A stretch of 39,849 nucleotides of DNA from Sphingobacteriaceae bacterium UBA2059 (GTDB taxonomy: Bacteria > Bacteroidota > Bacteroidia > Sphingobacteriales > Sphingobacteriaceae). Shown here one piece after another: positions 32,018 through 39,849 of this stretch; positions within the stretch are counted from its first letter, which is position 1; each line of letters begins with the position of its first letter. The translations under genes and the position numbers were made by a program. The stretch lies in the NCBI GenBank assembly GCA_002332615.1, contig DDAL01000008.1, positions 345,039 to 384,887 on the forward strand. The letters run 5' to 3'. The notes under the pieces were generated by a model that had not been told where the DNA came from, did no database searches, and saw only the letters and a list, made by a program, of their open reading frames with translations.

Positions 32018-34519
32018 CTATCTTACCTGTATGGTGATAGTAGCGGGTTTAAGTCCTTTGGCTGATGCTTCAAAGGTGAGGGTTCCCCCTTTTTCGGCAG
32101 ACTGAACAATTGCAGTGAGCTCGCCGCTGAATGCCTTCATAAACGGTGCCTGAAAAGACTCGAGGCTCGCCGCGTCTCCATTGGCAGCAGCCAAGTATTT
32201 TCCGGCGCCCTTTGCTTTGAAGTTAATCCGGCGGCTGTCATCCGGGCACAGGTTGCCATCTTTATCAACTACGCTCACCCGTATGAATGACAGGTCTTTG
32301 CCGTCTGCTTTAATTTCCTTACGATCTGCGGAAAGTACCAGGTGATGTGCTTCACCCGCTGTGTGTACCTCTTTTTCTTCCACCGCCTTGCCCTTGTCAT
32401 CGTAGGCTACCACTTTAATTGTTCCGGGCTCGTAAACGGCGTCCATCCACATAAGACGATACCGCTTTTGCCGGTCAAAGTTTTTAAGCGACTGTGCATC
32501 GCCCGTATTATCAACCTTGTAAGACAGATCTTTTGTTTTTTTGCCCTGGCTTCTGCCGTTAATGAATAACTCGGCCGAAGGATAGCTGGTGTATACAAAT
32601 ACGGGAGTTTTTTGTCCCTCGCGGCCTTTCCACGTCCAATGCGGAAGCACGTGGAGCGTGTTTGCCTTTTTATTCCAGTGGCTTCGGTAAAGGAAGTAAC
32701 GGTCTTTAGGAATACCGGCAAGGTCAACAATGCCAAACAAAGAGCTATGGCTTGGCCAGTCGGTATAATAAGGAGTCGGTTCGCCCAGGTAATCAAACCC
32801 TGTCCACACAAATTCGCCCATAGCATAAGGCAAGTCCTCGTGCTGTATAAAATTATCCTCAGGCACGTCGCTCCAGCTGCAATGCTCCACATCGTACGAA
32901 GAGGTCTGATGATCAGGGTACTTGGGCATAGACCGTCTTTCTACAGGGAACTTATAGACCCCTCTGGAGCTGATGGTAGAAGCTGTTTCTGTGCCCAGTA
33001 TTAGTTGCTGAGGCAGTTTTTTGTAAGCTTCGGGATATTTAAAAGGGCGGTAGTTGAAACCAGCTACCTCCATTACGGCAGCAAAATTGTTACTAATTAC
33101 ATTATCGGGCTGATCCATCCCCTGCGTTACAGGGCGGCTGGGATCTTCGCGGTGACAAATATCCTGCAAAAAGCGCCCCACTTTAGAGCCTTCCTGCCTG
33201 CCTTGCTCAGGCACTTCATTTCCTATGCACCACATAACAATGCTCGGGTTATTACGAAAATTATGCAGCAGGTTTACCATGTCCTTCTCTGCCCACTCGT
33301 CAAAAAACAAGTTATAGCCATTTTTTACCTTAGGCACTTTCCATTCATCAAAACTTTCGGCCATTACCATCATGCCCATCTCGTCACAGGCTTTAACAAA
33401 CTCAGGTGCAGGCATATTATGCGATGTGCGGATGGCATTTACACCCATTTCTTTCATAATACGTATCTGGCGGCGAATGGCAGCATCGCTTACCGCAGTA
33501 CCCAGAGGGCCCTGATCGTGGTGCAGGCATACCCCCTTAAATATGGTGCGTTTTCCGTTTAAGAAAAAGCCTTTATCTGGAATGATTTCCAGCGAGCGTA
33601 TGCCAAATCGCGTGCTATACGTGTCTTTAAGTTGGGAGCCTTCATAAACTTTAGTTACAGCCGTATACAAAGCGGGGTTTTCAGTATCCCACAGGCTGGG
33701 GTTTTTAACCACCAGGTTTTGCTCAAAAATATTCTGATCATAAGCGCTCAGCACCGTGCGCCCGGTCGAAACCACCCTTCCTTCCGGATCTTTAATTTCG
33801 GTAGACAAGCTGTAGCGAGAAGCCTCTGTTCCTTCAGGGCGAGCCAGCTTTGTTTTAAGGTTTACCTTTGCGAAGTCTTTTTCAATAACAGGAGTGGTAA
33901 GCTGGGTGCCCCAGATGGGTATATGCACCTCATCCGTCATAATCACGTGCACATTTCTATAAATGCCGGCCCCGGGATACCAGCGCGATGACTCAACCAG
34001 GTTTTCAAGACGCACCGCAAGCGTGTTAGCACCTTCGGCATTAAGCAGGTCGGTTATATCAAAGTGAAAAGAGTTGTATCCATAGGGCCAGAAGCCCGCT
34101 TTTTTACCATTTACATACACCTGAGCCTGGCTCATGGCGCCATCAAAAAGGATGGAAACACGCTTGCCCTTTTTAAACCCGGGTACCGAGAACTGCGTAC
34201 GGTAAAAGCCTACTCCCACAAACGGCAGGCCGCCTGTACGGCCGGCATGTTCCAGAGCTTCTTTTTGGCCGTCCTGAGTAATGGCAACCTTCTGTTTGTC
34301 GTTTTGCGAGCTGAAGGGGCCGTAAATAGCCCAGTCATGCGGTACGGTAACCGATTGCCAGTTCTTGTCATTAAACCTCACATTAAAAGCTTCGGCATTA
34401 TCATTTCGTGTAAATTTCCAGTTTTTTTCAAGCAAAAACTCAGTACGTTGAGCCAGTGCACTGCCGGGCAAAACAAGCACCATGCAGGCAAGTGCAAAAA
34501 GCAAAAGCGGTTTCCTCAT
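32018..34519 (-). CDS. Glycoside hydrolase family 2 enzyme (beta-galactosidase-like), secreted
   Basis: 833 residues. Signal peptide ends in GSALAQ near residue 23. Order: N-terminal sugar-binding jelly roll (KNWKFTRNDNAEAF ... VPHDWAIYGPF, VGVGFYRTQFSVPGFKKGKRV), immunoglobulin-like sandwich (about 210-310), then the catalytic barrel with KGVCLHHDQGPLGTA and NAIRTSHNMPAPEF. The acid/base is E435 in CIGNEVPEQG and the nucleophile is probably E511 in LGTETAST. The C-terminal part (GTIKVVAYDDKGKAVEE ... ADGKDLSFIRVSVVDKDGNLCPDD) resembles the DUF4982 plus Ig modules of Bacteroidota GH2 enzymes. The substrate may be a beta-galactoside or other beta-linked glycan, and it probably acts in the periplasm or outside. 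No susC/susD pair or regulator is adjacent, so it is not part of a visible PUL. Confidence 0.9.
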   Translation of the reverse strand: MRKPLLLFALACMVLVLPGSALAQRTEFLLEKNWKFTRNDNAEAFNVRFNDKNWQSVTVPHDWAIYGPFSSQNDKQKVAITQDGQKEALEHAGRTGGLPFVGVGFYRTQFSVPGFKKGKRVSILFDGAMSQAQVYVNGKKAGFWPYGYNSFHFDITDLLNAEGANTLAVRLENLVESSRWYPGAGIYRNVHVIMTDEVHIPIWGTQLTTPVIEKDFAKVNLKTKLARPEGTEASRYSLSTEIKDPEGRVVSTGRTVLSAYDQNIFEQNLVVKNPSLWDTENPALYTAVTKVYEGSQLKDTYSTRFGIRSLEIIPDKGFFLNGKRTIFKGVCLHHDQGPLGTAVSDAAIRRQIRIMKEMGVNAIRTSHNMPAPEFVKACDEMGMMVMAESFDEWKVPKVKNGYNLFFDEWAEKDMVNLLHNFRNNPSIVMWCIGNEVPEQGRQEGSKVGRFLQDICHREDPSRPVTQGMDQPDNVISNNFAAVMEVAGFNYRPFKYPEAYKKLPQQLILGTETASTISSRGVYKFPVERRSMPKYPDHQTSSYDVEHCSWSDVPEDNFIQHEDLPYAMGEFVWTGFDYLGEPTPYYTDWPSHSSLFGIVDLAGIPKDRYFLYRSHWNKKANTLHVLPHWTWKGREGQKTPVFVYTSYPSAELFINGRSQGKKTKDLSYKVDNTGDAQSLKNFDRQKRYRLMWMDAVYEPGTIKVVAYDDKGKAVEEKEVHTAGEAHHLVLSADRKEIKADGKDLSFIRVSVVDKDGNLCPDDSRRINFKAKGAGKYLAAANGDAASLESFQAPFMKAFSGELTAIVQSAEKGGTLTFEASAKGLKPATITIQVR

Positions 34520-34977
34520 GTTACGTCAATATATAGTTTACTTTATGTTTAAATCTAACAGTGTTAAAGATACACTTTCTTTTTAAATGTGCCCGTTCGG
34601 CAGCATACGGATGCTGGCTTTATTGAGGCGGGCAAAAAGAAGTAATGCCAGAAAAACACCTCTAATCATCTGATTTCTAAATAACTGAAAGGCGGTTAGA
34701 TAAAGCTGCGAGTAGTAAAGTGCCATCATTCTGAAAATACAGATAGCCTTATAGTAATTTTAGCACATCAGCAGAGCGCCTTTTGCAGCCTGAGTTATTA
34801 ACACAGAAGATGCGTTTGACCTTAACGTGAAGGTGAAATGCCTGCTTCTGCAAGCCAGGATTGAGTTTTGCGCCTAGAACTATATGAAACAAGCGGGTCC
34901 GGCAAAACATTAAAAGTCCGTGCGGCAAACTTTATGCCCGTTAGTTTATACATTTGTCTGTATAAATAGTTGCGAAG
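34520..34977. other. Intergenic region between GH2 and acetyltransferase genes
   Basis: 458 bases between divergent genes with no gene that I recognise. It holds a 6-base hairpin cagcat / atgctg with tetraloop acgg (34601-34616) and, just before the acetyltransferase, an 8-base perfect inverted repeat tttataca / tgtataaa (34945-34952 and 34959-34966). The latter contains TACATTTG, which fits the -7 box pattern TAnnTTTG (34949-34956), so it may be a promoter with an overlapping operator. Confidence 0.45.
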
Positions 34978-35487
34978 ATGAACTTCATTACCCTTAGCAG
35001 CATCAACATTTACACCGAGCACATTTGCTGTGCAATGTCGGGCAAAAAGAACCAGGCAGGTATTAAAGCCAAGAAAGAATGGCTGTGCGCACGTATGCAG
35101 GAGGGACTTGTGTTTAAAAAGCTCGACGAGCGGGGCAAGGTGTTTATTGAGTACCTGCCTGCCGAACGGGCCTGGGTGCCGATTGAAGCAGCAGGTTACC
35201 TTTTTATAAACTGCCATTGGGTAGCGGGCTCCTTTAAAGGAAAGGGCTACGGCAGGCGGCTGCTAGAGTTTTGCGAAGCAGATGCTCGATCGATGAACGG
35301 GGTAGTACTCATTTCGTCGGCCATAAAAAAGCCCTACCTGTCTGACAAGGCTTTTTATCATCCGGCCCCTGTAACCACCTACAGTGTATTTGCCGACGGC
35401 GCATTTATTAGCAATGAAATACTGACACCTGCAAAGCTTAAAGCACTTATAGCAAGGCAGCAGTCTGTACCCCTGGTTCAGGACTGA
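34978..35487 (+). CDS. YoaP-type GNAT acetyltransferase, internally shortened
   Basis: 169 residues. N-terminal half matches the YoaP-type N-acetyltransferase pattern: NIYTEHICCAMS, KKEWLCARMQEGLVFKKLDERGKVFIEYLPAERAWVPIEAAGYLFINCHWV, then the acetyl-CoA loop FKGKGYGRRLLEFCE and KKPYLSDKAFY. From there the family normally has about 80-100 more residues before the C-terminal YoaP domain; here the frame goes straight into a sequence like the end of that domain (TTYSVFADGAFISNEILTPAKLKAL). The full-length family is about 250, so the gene seems to have an in-frame internal deletion, from memory of the family layout. It may still be folded. Substrate unknown. It ends 5 bases before the convergent esterase gene. 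Confidence 0.8.
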   Translation: MNFITLSSINIYTEHICCAMSGKKNQAGIKAKKEWLCARMQEGLVFKKLDERGKVFIEYLPAERAWVPIEAAGYLFINCHWVAGSFKGKGYGRRLLEFCEADARSMNGVVLISSAIKKPYLSDKAFYHPAPVTTYSVFADGAFISNEILTPAKLKALIARQQSVPLVQD

Positions 35488-35492
35488 GCACC

Positions 35493-36362
35493 TCAGGTGG
35501 CGTATTTCCGTATCCAGCCAATAGCCTCCCGGTACATCTGATCAATAGTTTTTCGTCCCTTGAGGATGAGCATATGGCGTTCGCCTTCTATGCTCATCAG
35601 TTTTGCAGGTACACCTTGTTCTTTAAGTCGGGTATATAACTTTACCGACTGGCGGTGTGGCACAATCCAGTCGGCCGTGCCGTGGATAATGAGTGTTGGA
35701 ATGTTTTTAATAGTATATACAGGGCTGCACAAGGTGTAATTGCTGTCGAGTGCCTGGCCGGGGGTATAATCTGCACCGGTGATACGCTCAATGGGATAAA
35801 CCGCCATTTTCTTTTTCGAACTGTTCAAAAAAAGCGTATCGGTAAGGTCAGAAGGCGGCGAAAGAGCTATTACCGCATCAATGGCGCGCCGGGTAGTGGT
35901 ATAACTATATAAGAGCGACAGGTGCCCGCCCGAGCTGTGCCCGCTCATTATAAAGTGGTCTTTACGTGTATGCCACGCGCCTGCCCGGGCCGCGCAAAAA
36001 TCAAACGCGAGGTCAATATCGTCCAGTATCTGGCGGTAATGCACCTCTTTACGGCTTGCAAAGCGATGAGTGATACTCGCCGAAGCAATGCCCGCCTTAA
36101 GCAGTCGCTTTTGATAGGCCATCATGAGCAATTTATCGCCTGTTACCCAGGCTCCTCCGTGAATAAGCAATACAAAGGGCGTCTTGTCACTGCGATTGGC
36201 AGGCAGGTATACGTCCATGCGATGACGCGGATGTTTGCCGTAGCGCAGGTTAGAAAGTTTTGCCGGCCGGCCGGCATCAGCAGCATGTTGTACCGACGAA
36301 CAGCCGGAGTTTAAAAGAAATATCAAAGCCGTAATAGAATAAAAAAGCCTTTTCAAAAGCAT
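35493..36362 (-). CDS. Alpha/beta-hydrolase esterase, predicted lipoprotein
   Basis: 289 residues. Lipoprotein signal ends in LLNSGC with C21. The fold is a BD-FAE/esterase-lipase type: oxyanion segment LLIHGGAWVTGDK (residues 65-77), nucleophile S143 in SGHSSGGHLSL, acid D231 in HGTADWIVP and base H263 in GERHMLILKG, spaced correctly. Such enzymes often remove acyl or feruloyl groups from sugars; the true substrate is not visible. Envelope-anchored by the lipid. Nothing in the neighbourhood fixes the role, although the secreted GH2 enzyme is 1 kb away. Start at ATG 36362. Confidence 0.88.
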   Translation of the reverse strand: MLLKRLFYSITALIFLLNSGCSSVQHAADAGRPAKLSNLRYGKHPRHRMDVYLPANRSDKTPFVLLIHGGAWVTGDKLLMMAYQKRLLKAGIASASITHRFASRKEVHYRQILDDIDLAFDFCAARAGAWHTRKDHFIMSGHSSGGHLSLLYSYTTTRRAIDAVIALSPPSDLTDTLFLNSSKKKMAVYPIERITGADYTPGQALDSNYTLCSPVYTIKNIPTLIIHGTADWIVPHRQSVKLYTRLKEQGVPAKLMSIEGERHMLILKGRKTIDQMYREAIGWIRKYAT

Positions 36363-36744
36363 GTTTGATGTTAATAGAATATACTAACGCTGCAGTGTAG
36401 GGAATTGATATGCGCAGCGGAAAGCAGGCGGGCCAAAGCTTATTGCCGCACCGGTTTTTCGCAGCGCTGCAGGTTCAGCTTACAAAAACCCAGCCCGGCA
36501 CAAAGCGCCAGCGGCACAGGTACGGACCGGTGCCCTACTGCAAACATCATGCGGCCGCAATCAGTCCGCCAGAAACATGGACTCATCATGGCTGCATCAT
36601 GGACGCATGACGGCATCAGTGCGTACCTGGTACCTACATGTACCGGCATAAAAAGTAGCCAGACAGGAGATGTTTTGAACGCCCTTTCAGAGGGCTTCGC
36701 TCTTAAGCGAACTATTTAGTAGTTTTGCTACACAACCCCTTTTT
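36363..36744. other. Unexplained GC-rich intergenic region before glnS
   Basis: 382 bases with richer GC content than the usual intergenic DNA here. Contains direct repeats of catcatgg (three near-copies at about 36571-36604), a small inverted repeat ggtac / gtacc (36629-36644) and two adjacent hairpins gccct / agggc (36681-36695) and ttcgct / agcgaa (36696-36711) before glnS. Short open frames are present on both strands, but they are Cys- and His-rich and look like chance. No tRNA or known riboswitch is visible. May be a remnant or long leader. Confidence 0.4.
36696..36727 (+). promoter_or_regulatory. Candidate promoter for glnS
   Basis: TAGTTTTG at 36720-36727 fits the -7 pattern TAnnTTTG, and TTCG at 36696-36699 is 20 bases upstream in place of the TTTG -33 box. 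The glnS ATG is 18 bases downstream. The -33 part lies in a small hairpin (36696-36711). Confidence 0.4.
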
Positions 36745-38415
36745 ATGAGCGAAGAAAGATCATTGAATTTTATAGAGGAAATAATTGAAGAAGATATCCG
36801 CAGTGGCAAACACGGTGGCCGCGTGCATACGCGTTTCCCTCCCGAGCCCAACGGATACCTGCATATAGGCCATGCCAAGTCCATTTGCTTAAACTTCGGG
36901 CTGGCCAAGAAGTATAACGGGCTCACCAATCTGCGTTTTGATGATACAAATCCCGAAAAGGAAGAAACTGAGTATGTAGACAGCATTAAAGAAGACGTAA
37001 GGTGGCTTGGCTTTGAGTGGGCCAATGAGTTGTATGCTTCCGACTACTTTGAGCAGCTGTATGAGTTTGCTCTGAAGCTTATTAAAAAAGGCAGGGCTTA
37101 TGTGGATGACAGTACCGCCGAGGAGATAGCCTCACAAAAAGGCACACCCACCGAGCCGGGTACCCCTTCGCCTTACCGCGACCGCAGTGTAGAGGAAAAT
37201 CTGCGTTTGTTTGCCGAAATGAGGGAAGGAAAGTATACGGACGGCGAAAAGGTATTGCGCGCCAGGATCGACCTGGCATCGCCCAATATGCACATGCGCG
37301 ATCCGCTGATGTACCGCATACGCCATGCCGAGCACCACCGCACGGGCAATACCTGGTGTATTTATCCAATGTATGATTTTGCTCATGGCCAGTCCGACTC
37401 GATTGAGCGCATCACTCACTCGGTTTGTACACTGGAATTTATACCCCACCGGGCTTTGTACGACTGGTTTATTGAGGAACTGGAAATATTTCCTTCGCGG
37501 CAGTACGAGTTTGCCCGCCTTAACATGACCTATACCCTCATGAGCAAGCGCCGCCTGCTGCAACTGGTAAACGAAGGCTTTGTTAACGGCTGGGACGACC
37601 CCCGCATGCCTACCATAAGCGCTTTGAGGCGCAGAGGATATACGGCGGCATCCATACGCGATTTTTGCGAGCGCATTGGTGTAGCTAAGCGCGAAAATGT
37701 AATTGATGTAAGCCTGCTGGAGTTTTGCGTGCGCGAAGATTTAAATAAAACGGCCTGGAGACGCATGGCGGTGCTCGATCCGGTAAAGCTGGTGATAACT
37801 AATTATCCCGAAGGGCAGCACGAACTGCTTGAAGGCGAAAATAATCCGGAAGAAGAAGGGGGAGGCGGCTCGCGCCAAATTCCGTTTTCAAAGGAACTGT
37901 GGATTGAGCGAGATGATTTTATGGAAAACCCGACGAAGAAGTATTTTCGCCTGGGCCCGGGCCTGATGGTGCGCCTTAAGCATGCTTATATTATTAAATG
38001 TGAGGATTTTGTGAAAGACGAGAGCGGCAATATTACCGAAATAAGGTGCACCTATGTACCCGAGTCAAAATCGGGCAGCGATACATCGGGAATTCATGTA
38101 AAAGGCACCATACACTGGGTGAGCGTGCCGCATGCTGCAAAGGCCGAGGTGCGCCTGTATGACCGGCTGTTCCTTAGCGAAGAGCCTGCTGCCGAAGGCC
38201 GCGATTTTCGCGAGCATATAAACCCCGAAAGTTTGCAGGTGCTTCCTGATGTATACATGGAGGCCGACCTTGCCCGTGCTGAACAGGGCAGAGGCTACCA
38301 GTTTATCCGCAAGGGATACTTTACGCTTGATAAAGACTCTAAGCCCGGTGCTTTGGTGTTTAACCGTACCGTTACGTTAAAAGACACCTGGGCTAAGGCT
38401 GCAAAAAAAGGTTAA
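36745..38415 (+). CDS. glnS: Glutamine--tRNA ligase
   Basis: Charges tRNA-Gln directly with glutamine. Class I synthetase with HIGH-type motif at 40-43 (RFPPEPNGYLHIGHAKSICLNF split by context), LRFDDTNPEKEE, DGVCT-type segment YDFAHGQSDSIERITHSVCTLEF, ALYDWFIEEL, the KMSKS-type motif MSKRRL at 266 and DDPRMPTISALRRRGYT. The C-terminal anticodon-binding beta barrels follow (VKLVITNYPEGQHELL ... RELWI-type FSKELWIERDDFME, GSDTSGIHVKGTIHWVSVPHA). The Gln subset is marked by the FDDTNPE, CTLEF and VKGTIHWV blocks, separating it from GltX. Length 556 is normal. The next gene rarA starts 11 bases after the stop, suggesting an operon. Confidence 0.95.
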   Translation: MSEERSLNFIEEIIEEDIRSGKHGGRVHTRFPPEPNGYLHIGHAKSICLNFGLAKKYNGLTNLRFDDTNPEKEETEYVDSIKEDVRWLGFEWANELYASDYFEQLYEFALKLIKKGRAYVDDSTAEEIASQKGTPTEPGTPSPYRDRSVEENLRLFAEMREGKYTDGEKVLRARIDLASPNMHMRDPLMYRIRHAEHHRTGNTWCIYPMYDFAHGQSDSIERITHSVCTLEFIPHRALYDWFIEELEIFPSRQYEFARLNMTYTLMSKRRLLQLVNEGFVNGWDDPRMPTISALRRRGYTAASIRDFCERIGVAKRENVIDVSLLEFCVREDLNKTAWRRMAVLDPVKLVITNYPEGQHELLEGENNPEEEGGGGSRQIPFSKELWIERDDFMENPTKKYFRLGPGLMVRLKHAYIIKCEDFVKDESGNITEIRCTYVPESKSGSDTSGIHVKGTIHWVSVPHAAKAEVRLYDRLFLSEEPAAEGRDFREHINPESLQVLPDVYMEADLARAEQGRGYQFIRKGYFTLDKDSKPGALVFNRTVTLKDTWAKAAKKG

Positions 38416-38426
38416 TACAAAATTAT

Positions 38427-39707
38427 ATGGCGACCATTCCTCCTTTGGCCGAGCGCATGCGGCCAGCCAGTCTGGACGACTATTCGGGCCAGCAGCATTT
38501 GGTGGGCAAAGGGGCTATATTGCGCAGGGCCATAGAAAGCGGCAATCTGCCTTCCATGATCCTGTGGGGGCCGCCCGGAGTAGGCAAAACTACCCTGGCT
38601 TATATCATTTCGCAGCAGCTAAGCCGCCCCTTCTTTAGCCTGAGCGCTATTAACTCGGGTGTGAAAGATGTGCGTGAGGTAATTGAAAAAGCGGCAAAGC
38701 TTAAGGAAACGGAAGAAAACCTGCCCATCCTTTTTATTGACGAAATTCACCGTTTTTCTAAGTCACAGCAAGACTCGCTGCTGGGTGCCGTGGAGCGTGG
38801 CCTGGTAACCCTTATTGGCGCCACTACCGAAAATCCTTCTTTTGAAGTTATTTCGGCCTTGCTGTCGCGCAGTCAGGTATACATTTTGAAGCCCCTGTCT
38901 GAAGAAGACCTGATGGAGCTTGTACACCGTGCGTTGCAGGAAGACCGCTATCTGGCCGGCAAGAAGATACGCATTGAAGAAAATGAGGCCTTGCTGCGCC
39001 TTTCGGGAGGCGATGCCCGCCGCCTTCTCAATGTGCTTGAGCTGGTTATCAATGCCGTGGGTAAGGACCCTATGGCAATTAACAACAAGCTCGTGCTTGA
39101 CAATGTGCAGCAAAATATGGCCCTGTATGACAAGGCCGGCGAGCAGCACTACGATATTATTTCGGCCTTTATAAAATCCATACGGGGCAGCGACCCCAAT
39201 GGTGCCGTTTACTGGCTTGCGCGGATGATCGAGGGGGGCGAAGATCCTAAGTTTATAGCCCGCCGCCTGCTTATACTGGCTTCAGAGGACATTGGCAATG
39301 CCAATCCGAATGCCTTGCTGCTGGCCAATAACTGCTTTCAGGCAGTAAATGTAATTGGATGGCCCGAGTCGCGCATTATCCTCTCGCAAGCCGTTACATA
39401 CCTTGCATCTTCGGTAAAGAGCAATGCCAGCTATGAGGCCATTAACCAAGCCGAAGCGCTGGTAAAGCAAACGGGCGATCTGCCTGTGCCTCTGCATCTG
39501 CGCAACGCACCTACCCGCCTGATGAAAGATATAGGATATGGCAAGACCTATAAGTATTCGCATGCCTATCAGGGCAGCTTTAAGGAGCAGGAGTACCTGC
39601 CCGAGGCGCTCGCCGGTACGCGCCTGTACGACCCCGGAAACAATGCCGCCGAGCAGAAGCTGCGCGAAAGGCTTAAGCTGCTTTGGAAAGATAAATACAA
39701 CTATTGA
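38427..39707 (+). CDS. rarA: Replication-associated recombination protein A (RarA/MgsA)
   Basis: AAA+ ATPase acting at stalled forks and in maintenance of genome stability. 426 residues. Walker A GPPGVGKTT (48-56), Walker B LFIDEIHRFSKSQQDSLL, sensor 1 IGATTENPSFEV, sensor 2 LSGGDARRLLNVLEL. The C-terminal RarA part has HYDIISAFIKSIRGSDPNGAVYWLARMIEGGEDPKFIARRLLI and PLHLRNAPTRLMKDIGYGKTYKYSH, unique to this family against other AAA+ clamp loaders. ATG 38427 comes 11 bases after glnS, and the next gene starts 12 bases after its stop, so all three are likely co-transcribed. Complete. Confidence 0.95.
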   Translation: MATIPPLAERMRPASLDDYSGQQHLVGKGAILRRAIESGNLPSMILWGPPGVGKTTLAYIISQQLSRPFFSLSAINSGVKDVREVIEKAAKLKETEENLPILFIDEIHRFSKSQQDSLLGAVERGLVTLIGATTENPSFEVISALLSRSQVYILKPLSEEDLMELVHRALQEDRYLAGKKIRIEENEALLRLSGGDARRLLNVLELVINAVGKDPMAINNKLVLDNVQQNMALYDKAGEQHYDIISAFIKSIRGSDPNGAVYWLARMIEGGEDPKFIARRLLILASEDIGNANPNALLLANNCFQAVNVIGWPESRIILSQAVTYLASSVKSNASYEAINQAEALVKQTGDLPVPLHLRNAPTRLMKDIGYGKTYKYSHAYQGSFKEQEYLPEALAGTRLYDPGNNAAEQKLRERLKLLWKDKYNY

Positions 39708-39719
39708 CCCGCACCCTTT

Positions 39720-39849
39720 ATGATGTTTTTTTTGCAACACCAGTGGAAAGCCTTTTGGCGATCCAAAAGCACGGGCCGCAGCCTGGCTACCCGCATTGTT
39801 ATGGCTGTGCTGGTTCTTTACTTAATAGCCAACTTTTTAGTGCTGGGTC
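39720..39849 (+). CDS. DUF5687-family membrane protein (3' end outside window)
   Basis: Start of a gene cut by the window edge; 43 residues can be read. ATG at 39720 (a second ATG follows at once). The visible segment FFLQHQWKAFWRSKSTGRSLATRI, then a hydrophobic stretch VMAVLVLYLIANFLVLG, is the N-terminus of the DUF5687 group, which resembles permease parts of ABC exporters in Bacteroidota. Twelve bases follow rarA. An ATPase partner would be expected just downstream, out of view. Confidence 0.7.
   Translation, partial: MMFFLQHQWKAFWRSKSTGRSLATRIVMAVLVLYLIANFLVLG

Noticed and set aside
33005..33562. 185-residue plus-strand frame inside the GH2 gene, with similar long frames opposite other genes (e.g. 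8941-9549 and 5254-5703)
   Set aside because: They lie fully opposite well-supported genes, with no family motif; ordinary shadow frames.
36405..36719. 104-residue frame in the gap before glnS, and shorter ones on both strands
   Set aside because: Odd composition (Cys, His, Ser, Arg), no motif and several competing frames; looks like chance in GC-rich DNA.
1..39849. tRNA, rRNA, CRISPR, insertion sequences, phage or defence genes
   Set aside because: I read the gaps on both strands and saw no cloverleaf, repeat array, transposase or integrase signature.

Overview
The window is ordinary chromosome of a member of the Bacteroidota. Pointers are the DUF5687, DUF4142, GHL10 and CsbD-like families, ATG starts with little or no Shine-Dalgarno, candidate promoters of the TAnnTTTG type, an acidic lipoprotein sorting motif and futalosine-pathway menaquinone genes. 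Heptose epimerase HldD and a LolC/E-type permease indicate a Gram-negative envelope. I lean towards the Chitinophagia/Sphingobacteriia/Cytophagia side rather than Bacteroidia, but the sequence alone does not settle the class. I found no rRNA, tRNA, insertion sequence, CRISPR array, phage or recognisable defence island.

Layout. 1-5 kb: 3' part of a HAD phosphatase, an AnmK-type anhydro-MurNAc kinase, a small outer-membrane barrel (minus), a CsbD-like protein and a CtpA-type S41 protease. 5-14.4 kb: a periplasmic M16 zinc protease, a GHL10 glycoside hydrolase-like protein (minus), an unrecognised coiled-coil membrane protein and a 1237-residue multi-pass histidine kinase (minus). 14.4-16.4 kb (minus): PTPS/QueD-like enzyme, folE and fabD. 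16.5-18.9 kb (plus): mqnB-mqnD (futalosine menaquinone route) and hldD. 18.9-22.4 kb (minus, tightly packed): comA, aroE, an MBL hydrolase and a LolC/E-like permease. 22.5-24.5 kb: ptb-buk, then a long TPR protein (minus). 26.2-29.9 kb: aldo/keto reductase-gpmA, a NYN-LOTUS protein, a flavin-reductase-like stress protein and a DUF4142 lipoprotein. 30.1-36.4 kb: the decayed tail of an MFS transporter, GAPN, a GH2 beta-galactosidase-like enzyme, a shortened YoaP-type acetyltransferase and a lipoprotein esterase. 36.7 kb to the end: glnS, rarA and the start of a DUF5687 protein.

How the genes work together. Most are housekeeping: peptidoglycan recycling, envelope proteolysis, fatty-acid initiation, pterin, menaquinone, shikimate and heptose synthesis, glycolysis-level carbon flow (gpmA, GAPN, ptb-buk), translation and replication-fork maintenance. 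Genes are dense, and convergent pairs overlap or nearly touch with long hairpin terminators at several junctions.

I did not find a clear undescribed multi-gene system. The items most worth a second look are an MFS relic that is not an annotated-looking gene, an acetyltransferase that appears to have lost its middle, an orphan phosphosulfolactate synthase, a coiled-coil membrane protein of unknown role, the large sensor kinase without a partner, and a few unusual inverted repeats.
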